Below, in pieces: positions 54,580 to 64,000 of a stretch of DNA of 64,000 nucleotides (within the stretch, counting starts at the first letter, position 1; the number at the start of each line of letters is the position of its first letter). The notes beneath the pieces are model-generated. The model had not been told where the DNA came from. It did no database searches and saw nothing but the letters and a program-made list of their open reading frames with translations. Position numbers and translations under genes: made by a program. Origin of the DNA: Salinarimonas sp. (GTDB lineage: Bacteria; Pseudomonadota; Alphaproteobacteria; Rhizobiales; Beijerinckiaceae); assembly GCA_020832565.1 (NCBI GenBank), contig JAFIEI010000008.1:1-64000 (forward strand), read 5' to 3'.

Positions 54580-54984
54580 TCAGTCGGCCCGCTTCGACAT
54601 GCTCTCGGCCGATTCGGTGCTCGCGAAGGTCTCGGCGATCTGCGCGAGATTATCGAGCAGCTTGCGTGACTTGATCTTGGAGGCCGAGACGATGAGGCGT
54701 TGGACGCCGTCATCGGCGAGGATGTCCTGGCGACCGGTTTCGCGCGGCTCGACATCTTCTGAGAAGCTGAAGAAGAACTCGATCGGCTGATCGGTCGAGA
54801 GCGAAACCTGATGCAGTCGGCCGGCGCCGATGCGATCCGTGCCGTTCTCATACTTCTGGATCTGCTGGTACGTCACGCCAATCATCTCGCCGAGCTTCTG
54901 TTGGCTCATCTTGGCGATACGGCGAGCGAGACGCACCCGTTGTCCGACGAAGCGGTCGATATCTGTGGGGCAACGCGTTGTCAT
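54580..54984 (-). CDS. XRE-family helix-turn-helix transcriptional regulator
   Basis: A 134-residue regulator. The HTH is at residues 10-65 (MSQQKLGEMIGVTYQQIQKYENGTDRIGAGRL, in part) and the C-terminal half (about 85-134) is helical and may dimerise. This type is frequent in alphaproteobacteria. The promoter region upstream is AT-rich with a TGTATACA palindrome that could be an autoregulatory site. Targets unknown. Confidence 0.88.
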   Translation of the reverse strand: MTTRCPTDIDRFVGQRVRLARRIAKMSQQKLGEMIGVTYQQIQKYENGTDRIGAGRLHQVSLSTDQPIEFFFSFSEDVEPRETGRQDILADDGVQRLIVSASKIKSRKLLDNLAQIAETFASTESAESMSKRAD

Positions 54985-55471
54985 GTTTGCATCATCTTCT
55001 GGTTGAGAGTGGTATTGTATACATAAGCCTGAAACTCACGAATGTAAATGCTCTATGCATACATTTTGATGCAATGCACGGAAACGCTGGATTGGTAGAC
55101 CAGTACACCAGTGCCTTCGGGCAATCACGTGACTCGACTTGAATGGATGATTTTGCCTGCAACTTCAGTCGGATATGTGACATTGCGGAGATTGCATACA
55201 GCCGAATCGTCAATAAATTGAAACCAAAGGTAAGGCGAATTCCGCTTTTGCATGTGCGTTTTTTCGCATGGTCAAGGGCGCCCGCAGACTCAGTCACATC
55301 GGGGAGTTGAGTGTCGTTTGCGCGAATCACTATCAACGGGCGTATCGATGATTGTGCCGAAGGTTATTTTCGTCAGATGCCGACTGACGCGTGCGCCGGC
55401 TTTCCTTTCGTAAGTGGCGTTGAGCTAAAACCCTTGGAGTATTTTTCCCGAGGGTAATTTCCCGTGTTCGT
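54985..55471. other. AT-rich non-coding gap between XRE gene and mrp
   Basis: No convincing gene. Composition is much richer in A+T than the flanks over about 55000-55450. On the XRE strand a -10-like TACAAT (55014-55019) lies beside the perfect palindrome TGTATACA (55016-55023). A minus-strand open frame at 54992-55336 has no ribosome site or family features and looks accidental. Confidence 0.5.
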
Positions 55472-56620
55472 CTATTCGAAGACGATTGCCGGCGCTTCAC
55501 GGCGGAAGCCGCCGGTTTCGAGATTCTCCCATAGGGCACGTGCAATGCCACGATAGACGATAGCGAATGGGCTATCGGGTTCGGTCGCCGTGACGGGCCG
55601 CCCCGCATCCGAGGTTTCGCGGATGGCCATGTTGAGCGGCACTTCGCCGAGGAAGGGGACACCCAGCTTCACCGCCTCGTCGCGGGCGCCGCCATGGCCG
55701 AAAATATGCTCCACATGCCCGCAATTGGGGCAGATGTAGGTGGCCATGTTCTCCACGATCCCGAGCACCGGGATCTCGGTGCGCTGGAACATGGCGACGC
55801 CGCGCCGCGCGTCGAGGAGGGCGAGGTCCTGGGGCGTCGAGACGATGACGGCGCCGGAAAGCGGGGTCGCCTGCGCCATGGTGAGCTGCGCATCGCCGGT
55901 GCCGGGCGGCATGTCGACGATCATCACGTCGAGCTCGCCCCAGTTCACCTCCCGCAGCATCTGCGTGATCGCCGACATCACCATCGGCCCGCGCCAGATC
56001 ATCGGCGTTTCCTCGTCGACCATGAAGCCGATCGACATGACCTTGACGCCGTAATTCTCCAGCGGAATGATCTTGCGGTCCGGCCCCGCCTTCGGCTTGC
56101 CCGAGAGGCCGAAGAGCTTGGGCATGGAGGGGCCGTAGATATCGGCATCCATGACGCCGACCTTCAGCCCGAGCGCGGCGAGACCGAGCGCGATGTTGCA
56201 GGCCGTGGTGGATTTGCCGACGCCGCCCTTGCCCGAGGCGACGGCGACGACGTGTTTCACGCCTTCGATCTTCTGGGCGCGCGCATTGGGCGAAGGCGTC
56301 TTGCGGGTGCCGGGTTCGCGCAGGGGCTGCGCCGGCGCAGCTCCGGGGCTGCCGCCACCCGCCTCGCCTGACGGGCGGTCCGCCGTGAGGCTGACCAGCG
56401 CCCGGCTGATACCGGGCATCGCCTCGACGCATTGCTGCGCCGCCTCGCGCACGGAGGCCATGGCTTGCGCTTCGGTCGGATCAATGGCGATGGCGAAGGC
56501 GACGCGCTCGCCCTCGATCACGATCTGCGACAGCCGCCCGGAATCCGGCAGGCTCTGGCCTCCGGCGGGCAGGCGGATTGCGGTGAGGGCTTCGCGGATG
56601 TCGTCGGGCGTGACCGGCAC
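55472..56620 (-). CDS. mrp: Iron-sulfur cluster carrier ATPase Mrp/ApbC
   Basis: A 382-residue P-loop NTPase that carries [4Fe-4S] clusters to target enzymes. An N-terminal MIP18-like domain (about residues 1-90) is followed by a basic/Pro linker and the ATPase with deviant Walker A GKGGVGKST, and the CXXC pair YICPNCGH that ligates the cluster at the dimer interface. The start is GTG at 56620 with an AAGGGAG site. It stands as a single gene. Confidence 0.94.
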   Translation of the reverse strand: MPVTPDDIREALTAIRLPAGGQSLPDSGRLSQIVIEGERVAFAIAIDPTEAQAMASVREAAQQCVEAMPGISRALVSLTADRPSGEAGGGSPGAAPAQPLREPGTRKTPSPNARAQKIEGVKHVVAVASGKGGVGKSTTACNIALGLAALGLKVGVMDADIYGPSMPKLFGLSGKPKAGPDRKIIPLENYGVKVMSIGFMVDEETPMIWRGPMVMSAITQMLREVNWGELDVMIVDMPPGTGDAQLTMAQATPLSGAVIVSTPQDLALLDARRGVAMFQRTEIPVLGIVENMATYICPNCGHVEHIFGHGGARDEAVKLGVPFLGEVPLNMAIRETSDAGRPVTATEPDSPFAIVYRGIARALWENLETGGFRREAPAIVFE

Positions 56621-56739
56621 GGGTTGCTCCCTTGTCTCTTTCTGACATTGTCTCTTGCAGACATTGTCCCTTGCTGAACAGACTTAGCCTCGCAAGGCCG
56701 GGTCGGTAAGGATCACCGTCCGGTTTTTCGCGCCGGTCA

Positions 56740-57648
56740 TTACGGCTCCGGCGTGCGATGGGCCAATTTCTGGCCGCGGAAGAAGATGAACAGCCCCGCG
56801 CCAACAATGATCGCGGCACCGGCCAGCATGGCGATGCGCGGCACGTCGCCGAAGACGAAATAGCCGAAGATCACCGCCCAGAACAGCAGGGTATACTGGA
56901 ACGGCGCGACCGTGGCGGCATCCGCGAGCTTCAAGGCCCGGTTGATGCACATATGCGCAAACATCGCCACGACGCCGAGCAGCGCCAGCAGCATGAAATC
57001 GAATCCGTCGGGCGTCACCCAGGTGACCGGCGCGAGAAAGAGCCCGAGCAGCAGCGCGCCGATGGTCTGCCAGAAGACGAGGGTAATGTCGGGCGTCGCC
57101 CTCAGCGAGCGTCCGGTCAGCATCATGAAGGCGAAGGCGAAGCTGCCCGCGATCGCGACGAAGGCGGGCATGGTCATGGTCGCGGCCGAAGGCTGCAGCG
57201 CGACCATCACGCCGATGAAGCCGATGACGATTGCCGTCCAGCGCCGCCAGCCGACATGCTCGCCCAGGAAGAACGGCGAGAGCGCCGCCACATAGATCGG
57301 CGCGGCAAGCCAGAAGGTCATGACATCCGCCAGCGGCAGATAGATCACCGCCGTGTAGAAACAGAATACCTCGAATGTCGAGAAGGCGACGCGCGTCGCC
57401 TGCATGCGCGGCTGCTCGACGCGGAAAAGCGGGGCGATCCCCGTGCGCCAGATCAGCGGGACGAGAATGACGAGGGCGGCGGCAGAGCGGATCAGCAGCA
57501 CCTGTCCGACGGAATAGGTGGCGACGAGCCATTTGCCGAGGGTATCGTTGACGACGAAAAGGAATATCCCGAAAAGCATCACCGCGATGCCCAGAGCCGC
57601 ACTCGGCGTCGCCAGCGCCGTGCGCAACCGCAGCAATGCCCCCGTCAT
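56740..57648 (-). CDS. EamA/DMT-family transporter
   Basis: A 302-residue membrane protein with ten predicted helices in two EamA repeats (about residues 15-145 and 155-290). It probably exports a small metabolite. Typical sequence includes IRSAAALVILVPL and the second-repeat INRALKLADAATVAPFQYT. An AGGAAG site precedes the ATG. Substrate cannot be told. Confidence 0.9.
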   Translation of the reverse strand: MTGALLRLRTALATPSAALGIAVMLFGIFLFVVNDTLGKWLVATYSVGQVLLIRSAAALVILVPLIWRTGIAPLFRVEQPRMQATRVAFSTFEVFCFYTAVIYLPLADVMTFWLAAPIYVAALSPFFLGEHVGWRRWTAIVIGFIGVMVALQPSAATMTMPAFVAIAGSFAFAFMMLTGRSLRATPDITLVFWQTIGALLLGLFLAPVTWVTPDGFDFMLLALLGVVAMFAHMCINRALKLADAATVAPFQYTLLFWAVIFGYFVFGDVPRIAMLAGAAIIVGAGLFIFFRGQKLAHRTPEP

Positions 57649-57795
57649 CTCACGCTTCCTCGTCTGCGCACCGGACCGATGCCGGCTGCGCTGTGTTTTG
57701 CGCGACTTTGCCGGGAAACGGGCCGGAAGGGAATGGGCATGGCGCGCAAGCCCTGATGGGGGCCGTGCGCCTGTGCCGGACCGGCGTGATCCGGT

Positions 57796-58740
57796 TCAGC
57801 CCTTCTGGTCGAGCAGCGATTTGGCCAGCATGCAGTGCACGCCCTTGTTGCCGTTGACCACCTGCGTGATGCGCAGATCCGCCGCGAGGCTGCACAGGGT
57901 ATAGGCGTCCTCGCGCGACAGGCCCGTGCGGGCCGTGATCTCGACGATCATCTGACGCAGGGCGATCACGACGCAATCATCGAGATCGGGATCGAACGCC
58001 ATGGTGATCAGATGTGTCGGGGTCTCCGCCATCGGCCAGTCGAGCTGCATGTCGGCGCGGGCGGTGAGGGTGAAGCTGCCGATCAGGCCGGTCTCGATCG
58101 CGGTGATGCAGACCTCGCCGTCACCCTGCGCGCCATGGCCGTCCCCAACCGAGAAATTGCCGCCATCGACGAAGACGGGGAGGTAGAGCGTGGTGCCCGC
58201 CACCAGTTCCTTGTTGTCGAGATTGCCGCCATTGCGCCGGGGCGGCAGGGTCGAAAGCGCGCCCCAGGCCGGTGGGGGCGCCACCGCCATCACGCCGAAG
58301 AACGGTGCGAGCGGAAGATCGAGGCCCCAGGGCAGGCGCCCGACCATGCGCTCGCGATCGAGCGGGATATGCATCAGGCGATTCTCGGTGAAATCATCCG
58401 GCAGCGCGCCCTTCAGGGGGCCGACCGTGTTGTAGCCCCAGTCGTAATGCAGGTCGATCGCATCGATCTGCACTTCGAGAACCTGGCCCGCACGCAACCC
58501 CTCCACCGCGACGGGGCCGGTGCAGATATGGCCCGGCAGGCGCGGGGTCATCGCGGCATGGATCGCGGGCAGGGCGTCGGGAATGGTGAACCCCTCGCCC
58601 GGCATCACCTCCGGCGGGCCGGAGACCGTCGAAATGGTGATGCTCTCTCCGCTCTTGACCGTATGACACGGCGCGAGCCCTGCATCGAAATAGCCCCAGT
58701 GGACGGTCTCGGGTGCTGCTTCCAGACGATGTCGTGCCAT
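57796..58740 (-). CDS. Acetamidase/formamidase family protein
   Basis: A 314-residue amidohydrolase that would release ammonia from formamide or acetamide. Conserved regions: HWGYFDAGLAPCHTVKSGE, PGHICTGPVAVEGLRAGQVLEV, GGNLDNKELVAGTTLYLPV and DGHGAQGDGEVC, each in part. A GAGGTGAG site fixes the ATG at 58740. It lies 40 bp after aat on the same strand. Substrate range in this family is not well predicted. Confidence 0.9.
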   Translation of the reverse strand: MARHRLEAAPETVHWGYFDAGLAPCHTVKSGESITISTVSGPPEVMPGEGFTIPDALPAIHAAMTPRLPGHICTGPVAVEGLRAGQVLEVQIDAIDLHYDWGYNTVGPLKGALPDDFTENRLMHIPLDRERMVGRLPWGLDLPLAPFFGVMAVAPPPAWGALSTLPPRRNGGNLDNKELVAGTTLYLPVFVDGGNFSVGDGHGAQGDGEVCITAIETGLIGSFTLTARADMQLDWPMAETPTHLITMAFDPDLDDCVVIALRQMIVEITARTGLSREDAYTLCSLAADLRITQVVNGNKGVHCMLAKSLLDQKG

Positions 58741-58781
58741 GATCTCACCTCGCAAGTTCGCCACCGCAGCCTGCCTGCGGA

Positions 58782-59480
58782 TCAGTCCTGCGGCTGCGCC
58801 GGCCCTTTGTCGCCGCCGGCCATGCTCTCGGCGATGACGGCCAGCGCCGTGGCTCCGGGGATCGGTCCCGAAGGCAGCGCATGCCAATGACCATCTTCCG
58901 TGAGCGCATCCGCAAGCATGGCTTTGTAGGCCCTGCGCGGGACTTCGTGAGCCCCGAATTGCGCCAGATGCGGTGTGACGAATTGCGTATCGAGCAGGCG
59001 GTAGCGCCCCTTGAGCAGTCGGGCGACGAGGTGGACGAGCGCGACTTTCGAGGCGTCGCGCATGCGGTGGAACATGCTCTCGCCAAAAAAGGCACCGCCG
59101 AGATCGACGCCGTAGAGCCCGCCGACGAGGTCGTCCCCGTGATAGACCTCGACAGTGTGGCAATAGCCGAGATCGAACAATTCGCCGAACAGGCTGCGGA
59201 TACGGTGGTTGATCCAGGTCTTCTCGCGGTCGGGTGCGGGTTCGGCGCAGCCGGCGATCACCGCATCGAAATCATGATCGACGCGCACGGTGAAGACATC
59301 CGCGCGCACGGTGCGCGCGAGCCGGCGCGAGATCCTGAAATCATGGAGCGGGATGATGCCGCGCTCATGCGGCTCGACCCAGAACAGGCCCGGATCATCC
59401 GCGCCTTCGGCCATCGGGAAGATCCCGGCCGCATAGGCCTGCAGAACGATTTCAGGCGTGATCTCGACGATGCCGCTCAT
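58782..59480 (-). CDS. aat: Leucyl/phenylalanyl-tRNA--protein transferase
   Basis: Adds Leu or Phe to N-terminal Arg/Lys of proteins to mark them for ClpAP degradation (N-end rule). The 232-residue product has [49 protein letters not shown] in part and [21 protein letters not shown] in part. Complete and of normal length, with a hydrophilic C-terminal extension. It follows accC by 65 bp on the same strand. Confidence 0.95.
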   Translation of the reverse strand: MSGIVEITPEIVLQAYAAGIFPMAEGADDPGLFWVEPHERGIIPLHDFRISRRLARTVRADVFTVRVDHDFDAVIAGCAEPAPDREKTWINHRIRSLFGELFDLGYCHTVEVYHGDDLVGGLYGVDLGGAFFGESMFHRMRDASKVALVHLVARLLKGRYRLLDTQFVTPHLAQFGAHEVPRRAYKAMLADALTEDGHWHALPSGPIPGATALAVIAESMAGGDKGPAQPQD

Positions 59481-59545
59481 GGTTCGGCCCTGTCTCCCCA
59501 GCCCGATTGCAAGGCCTGTTTGACGCCGGACGCATCCGGCGCGGC

Positions 59546-60901
<1,356 letters not shown>

Positions 60902-60907
60902 GTCGCC

Positions 60908-61381
60908 TCACTCGATGATGAGCAGGGGTTCGCCGTATTCGACCGGCTGCCCGTCCTCGAACAGGATGGCAGTGACCGTGCCGGCATGCGGCGCGACGAT
61001 GTCGTTGAAGGTCTTCATCGCCTCGACGAGAAGGAGCTTGTCGCCGACGTTCACGCGGCTGCCGATCTCGATGAAGGGCTTGGTATCCGGCGAGGAGCGC
61101 CGATAGGCGGTGCCGACCATCGGCGAGGGGACCATCCCGGGATTGTCCTTCGGATTGAGGGCGGCCACCGGGGCCGGTTCCGGCTTCGCCTCGACCCTGG
61201 CTCCGGCGGGCTGCGCGGGCGCCGGTGCGGCGGCGGGAACATGGACCGTCTGCGTGATCTGACGCGCCACGCGAATGCGCAGATCCCCTTTCTCGACCTC
61301 GATCTCGGTCAGATCGGTTTCCGAAATCAATCCGGCGAGCTCTCGCACGAGTTCGGGATCGAAGGGGTTTTTCGTGGCCAT
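60908..61381 (-). CDS. accB: Acetyl-CoA carboxylase biotin carboxyl carrier protein
   Basis: A 157-residue carrier with an N-terminal helix region, an Ala/Pro-rich linker (about residues 45-75) and a biotinyl domain with the biotin-accepting lysine in [10 protein letters not shown]. The ATG at 61381 has an AGAGGT site; an in-frame TTG three codons upstream is less likely. Confidence 0.96.
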   Translation of the reverse strand: MATKNPFDPELVRELAGLISETDLTEIEVEKGDLRIRVARQITQTVHVPAAAPAPAQPAGARVEAKPEPAPVAALNPKDNPGMVPSPMVGTAYRRSSPDTKPFIEIGSRVNVGDKLLLVEAMKTFNDIVAPHAGTVTAILFEDGQPVEYGEPLLIIE

Positions 61382-61440
61382 ACTATTCAAACCTCTGTTT
61401 TGACCGCGTCTCAGATTGCGTTCGGCCGCGTCCCGGACGT

Positions 61441-61896
61441 TCAGGCCGATGGCGGGCCGGCAAGGGCGACGAGGGCGACGAGGGCATCGAAACCCAGAAT
61501 GTAGCCGGTCTTGCCGAAGCCGCAGATCACCCCCCGGCAGACGGGCGCGATCAGCGATTTGTGCCGGAATTCCTCCCGGGCATATACATTGGACAGATGG
61601 ATTTCCACCACATTCGCACCGCTGCCGGCGATGGCGTCACGCAGCGCGACGGATGTGTGGGTATAGGCGCCCGCATTCAGGAGCACGCCCGCACCCGCAA
61701 GACCCGCCTCCTGGATCCAGCTCACGAGCTCTCCCTCATGGTTGGATTGGCGGCAGGTGAGCGCGACCCCACGCTGGCCGGCATGGGCCTGGAGCATCGC
61801 CTCGATATCGGCCAGCGTGTCGCCGCCGTAGATCTGCGGCTCGCGGCGACCGAGCAGGTTCAGATTGGGGCCGTTGAGTAGATGGATGGAGGTCAT
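61441..61896 (-). CDS. aroQ: 3-dehydroquinate dehydratase, type II
   Basis: Third step of the shikimate pathway. The 151-residue product has [16 protein letters not shown] with the catalytic tyrosine and arginine, [14 protein letters not shown] and [29 protein letters not shown]. The start at 61896 gives family length; no strong ribosome site is seen. Upstream of accB with a 59-bp gap, as in other alphaproteobacteria. The C-terminal [15 protein letters not shown] repeats a short Val-Ala-Leu motif. Confidence 0.95.
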   Translation of the reverse strand: MTSIHLLNGPNLNLLGRREPQIYGGDTLADIEAMLQAHAGQRGVALTCRQSNHEGELVSWIQEAGLAGAGVLLNAGAYTHTSVALRDAIAGSGANVVEIHLSNVYAREEFRHKSLIAPVCRGVICGFGKTGYILGFDALVALVALAGPPSA

Positions 61897-62102
61897 GCTG
61901 GCGGTAGGGGCTCCGGGGATGGCGGCGCGCCTTGTAGGGCGCGACAACCTGCGCGCCTTGCATAACCCCTGAAGGAGTTCGGGAAAAGGGTTTTTCGCGG
62001 ACTTCCCGTGCATTCGCGCACGCGACCCGTCATTTCATATGGGTCCGCTGCGGTCGTGGTCACATCCGCGGGTGGCGGTGTCGCTGGTGGCGAAGCGACC
62101 CG

Positions 62103-62384
62103 TCAGCGCTTGATTTCGATCTCGACGAAGACGATCGGCGCGTTCGAATTGTTCACGATGTTGTGTTCGATACCGCAACTTCGCGCGTAGCTCTCGCCGG
62201 TCCGGATCGGATAATCGCGCTCGCCTTCATCGTCCACCACCGTCAAAATACCGCCCTGAACGGGCACCACGGCGTAGGGATAGGGATGGCGGTGCCAGCC
62301 TGTTTCCGTTGCGGGCGCGAAGGTCCAGCGCGTGATGCGCATCTTTTCGTCCTCGGCCTGAATTTCCGAAACTGCCTTGTTCAC
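62103..62384 (-). CDS. Small cupin-domain protein
   Basis: A 93-residue single cupin: WHRHPYPYAVVPVQGG supplies the metal-binding histidines and CGIEHNIVN the last one. It begins with GTG at 62384 behind a perfect AGGAGG site. Function unknown; such proteins may bind metals or act as small sensors or isomerases. It is divergent from the HtrA protease gene. Confidence 0.85.
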   Translation of the reverse strand: MNKAVSEIQAEDEKMRITRWTFAPATETGWHRHPYPYAVVPVQGGILTVVDDEGERDYPIRTGESYARSCGIEHNIVNNSNAPIVFVEIEIKR

Positions 62385-62563
62385 GGTGCTTCCTCCTGAT
62401 CCGCCGGCCTCCGGATTCCGCGCTTGGCCGCAGCATGTCGGGCTCGTTGGCGAACGCCGCAGATTACCAAAAGTTCATGCACCGGTGAAACCCGCGTAAG
62501 CCGCCATACGTAGATTGCAGGAAAGCGAAATTCAGCAGATCCACGGAAACGGAGTCACACCGT

Positions 62564-63820
62564 ATGCAGATCAGGACAATCACCCGCAAGAGCCTGCGCC
62601 GGACCACCGCCATTGCCGGTGCCGTCGCGCTCGGCGCCCTCGTGGCCGGGTCGGGAATCGGTATTGTGGGCACCTATTCACAGGCCGATGCCGAGCCGTT
62701 GCGCCTCGAACAGCCCGTGCAGATGCCGTCCTTCGCCGATGTCGTCGAGCGCGTCAGCCCGGCCGTCGTCTCGGTGCGCGTCACCATAGAGCGTGACGAG
62801 GCCGAACGCAGCGAGACCCAGCGCGGCCGGCGCGGCGGACAACCCGGCGGGCCGGGCCAGCAATTCGGCATGCCCGATATCGAGCCGGATCATCCGCTCT
62901 ACGAGTTCTTCCGCCGCTTCGAGGAATTCGGCTTCGGCTTCGGCCCGGGCCAGCGCGGCGAGGAGCCGGCTCCGCAACGTCCGCCGCGCCGCGCGGCCTC
63001 GCAAGGGTCGGGTTTCTTCATCTCGGAAGACGGTTATGTCGTGACCAACCATCACGTCGTGCGCAATGCCACCACCGTCGAAGTCAGCCTTGGCGACGGC
63101 GAGACCTTCGAGGCGGAAGTGGTGGGCAACGACCCGCGCACGGATCTCGCGCTGCTCAAGATCGACGCGCCCGATCACGAATTCCCCTATGTCGCTCTCG
63201 CCGACGATCGCAGCCGCATCGGTGACTGGGTCGTGGCGATCGGTAATCCGTTCGGCCTCGGCGGAACGGTCACTGCGGGCATCATCTCTGCGGAGGCGCG
63301 CGATATCGGTGCGGGACCCTATGACGAGTTCCTGCAGATCGATGCGCCAATCAACCGGGGCAATTCCGGCGGCCCGACCTTCAACCTTTCCGGCGAGGTC
63401 GTCGGCGTGAACACGGCGATCTTCTCGCCCTCGGGCGGCAATGTCGGCATCGCCTTCGCCATCCCGGCCCATGTCACGAGCAATGTCGTCGCCGCGCTCA
63501 TGGAACAGGGTGAGGTGATCCGGGGTTATCTCGGTGTGCAGATCCAGCCGGTATCGGAGGATATTGCGGAAGCGATGGGGCGCGACAATACACGCGGTGC
63601 CCTCGTCGCGCAGCCACAGCCGGACAGCCCCGCCGCTGATGCGGGTCTGGAATCCGGTGACATCATCCTCTCGGTCGATGGCGAGTCCATTGCCGATCAC
63701 AGGGCGCTGTCGCGGCGAATCGCGGATATCCCGCCGGGTACGACGATCCTTCTGGAAGTCGTGCGGCGTGGCGAGGTGCAGGAAATCAGTGTCGAGATCG
63801 GGCGTCTCACCGACGCCTGA
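62564..63820 (+). CDS. HtrA/Do-like serine protease with a single PDZ domain
   Basis: A 418-residue periplasmic protease and likely chaperone. After a signal peptide/anchor (about residues 14-40) and a Gly/Arg/Pro-rich loop (about 80-145), the trypsin-like domain has H164 (TNHHVV), D194 (PRTDLALLK) and S268 (GNSGGP). One PDZ domain follows (about 310-415). Most alphaproteobacterial Do proteases have two PDZ domains and about 500 residues, so this one is short, like DegS; nothing in the 110 bp after the stop codes for a lost domain. A response regulator follows. Confidence 0.93.
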   Translation: MQIRTITRKSLRRTTAIAGAVALGALVAGSGIGIVGTYSQADAEPLRLEQPVQMPSFADVVERVSPAVVSVRVTIERDEAERSETQRGRRGGQPGGPGQQFGMPDIEPDHPLYEFFRRFEEFGFGFGPGQRGEEPAPQRPPRRAASQGSGFFISEDGYVVTNHHVVRNATTVEVSLGDGETFEAEVVGNDPRTDLALLKIDAPDHEFPYVALADDRSRIGDWVVAIGNPFGLGGTVTAGIISAEARDIGAGPYDEFLQIDAPINRGNSGGPTFNLSGEVVGVNTAIFSPSGGNVGIAFAIPAHVTSNVVAALMEQGEVIRGYLGVQIQPVSEDIAEAMGRDNTRGALVAQPQPDSPAADAGLESGDIILSVDGESIADHRALSRRIADIPPGTTILLEVVRRGEVQEISVEIGRLTDA

Positions 63821-63931
63821 TCCGAGGAGGTCGGGTTGCAAGCCGGGGCAACGCCCCCCGCGCTCCGGTGCGCGGCCCGACCTCGCATTTCGCGCGCTCG
63901 CCAAAGGCCGCGCTTGCGTTACAATCACGCC

Positions 63932-64000
63932 ATGAAGATTCTGATCATTGAAGACGATCGCGAGGCTGCGGCCTATCTCGCGAAGGGCCTGCGCGAAGCC
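63932..64000 (+). CDS. Response regulator, receiver domain start (partial, cut by window edge)
   Basis: The last 69 bp encode MKILIIEDDREAAAYLAKG and four more residues, the start of a receiver domain with its acidic pair (EDD). Directly downstream of the htrA-like gene, so probably an OmpR-type regulator of a two-component system that responds to envelope stress. The rest lies beyond the window. Confidence 0.88.
   Translation, partial: MKILIIEDDREAAAYLAKGLREA

Noticed and set aside
54992-55336. 114-codon open frame in the AT-rich gap
   Set aside because: No ribosome site, no recognisable domain and mixed codon use; probably accidental.

Overview
The window looks like chromosomal DNA from a GC-rich alphaproteobacterium, most likely of the order Hyphomicrobiales. 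Supporting signs are the codon use, an aroQ-accB-accC operon, a fused MaoC/phosphotransacetylase with acetate kinase and FabI, a TadE/TadG-type protein, a ligase-associated exonuclease/ATP-dependent ligase pair, and a HtrA protease followed by an OmpR-type regulator. The genus cannot be fixed from the sequence alone. There is no rRNA, CRISPR array, transposase or prophage. One tRNA (Gln, CTG) is present. Coding density is high and most gaps are short.

Layout, left part (1-19.5 kb): on the minus strand, an ATP-dependent DNA ligase and its exonuclease partner; then an orphan CoxL-type molybdenum hydroxylase subunit, the heat-shock repressor hrcA, an orphan XRE regulator, moaA, a cysteine synthase and a YrhK-domain protein. 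The proVWX glycine betaine/proline importer follows on the minus strand. A class II aldolase and a very large FAD/Fe-S oxidoreductase come next, then a solitary TadG-like protein and tRNA-Gln.

Middle part (19.5-40 kb): an SDR-cupin-SDR operon faces a diaminopropionate ammonia-lyase-like gene that carries a 20-bp tandem duplication in its leader. The main feature is a carbon-phosphorus lyase operon, phnGHIJKL-phnN/M, read leftward and divergent from its likely regulator phnF. phnN and phnM lie in one uninterrupted reading frame, and the phnG-phnF gap holds four tandem 8-bp repeats. Downstream are malate synthase G, a MAPEG protein, an RsmB-type RNA methyltransferase, a TRAP transporter (small and large permeases, no binding protein), an M20 peptidase and a MATE exporter.

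Right part (40-64 kb): the fabI / maoC-pta / ackA acetate-node operon, a lipoprotein, a frameshifted DUF4160 gene overlapping DUF2442, an OsmC protein and an ssuABC-type sulfonate importer. Next come a PQQ-type sugar dehydrogenase, a YdjM-like membrane protein, and a tight nadK-response regulator-Hpt operon whose Hpt gene has an in-frame amber codon. Then cutA, a histone-deacetylase-like amidohydrolase, an XRE regulator, the Fe-S carrier Mrp, an EamA transporter, an acetamidase/formamidase, aat, accC-accB-aroQ, a small cupin, a single-PDZ HtrA protease and the first codons of a response regulator cut by the window edge.

Together the genes suggest a free-living heterotroph that handles osmotic stress (proVWX), scavenges phosphorus from phosphonates (phn) and sulfur from sulfonates (ssu), and handles C2 compounds through malate synthase G and the acetate kinase/phosphotransacetylase pair. 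Two genes look broken or changed (DUF4160; the Hpt 5' end). The phnN-phnM fusion and the phn operator-like repeat array are the most interesting items.
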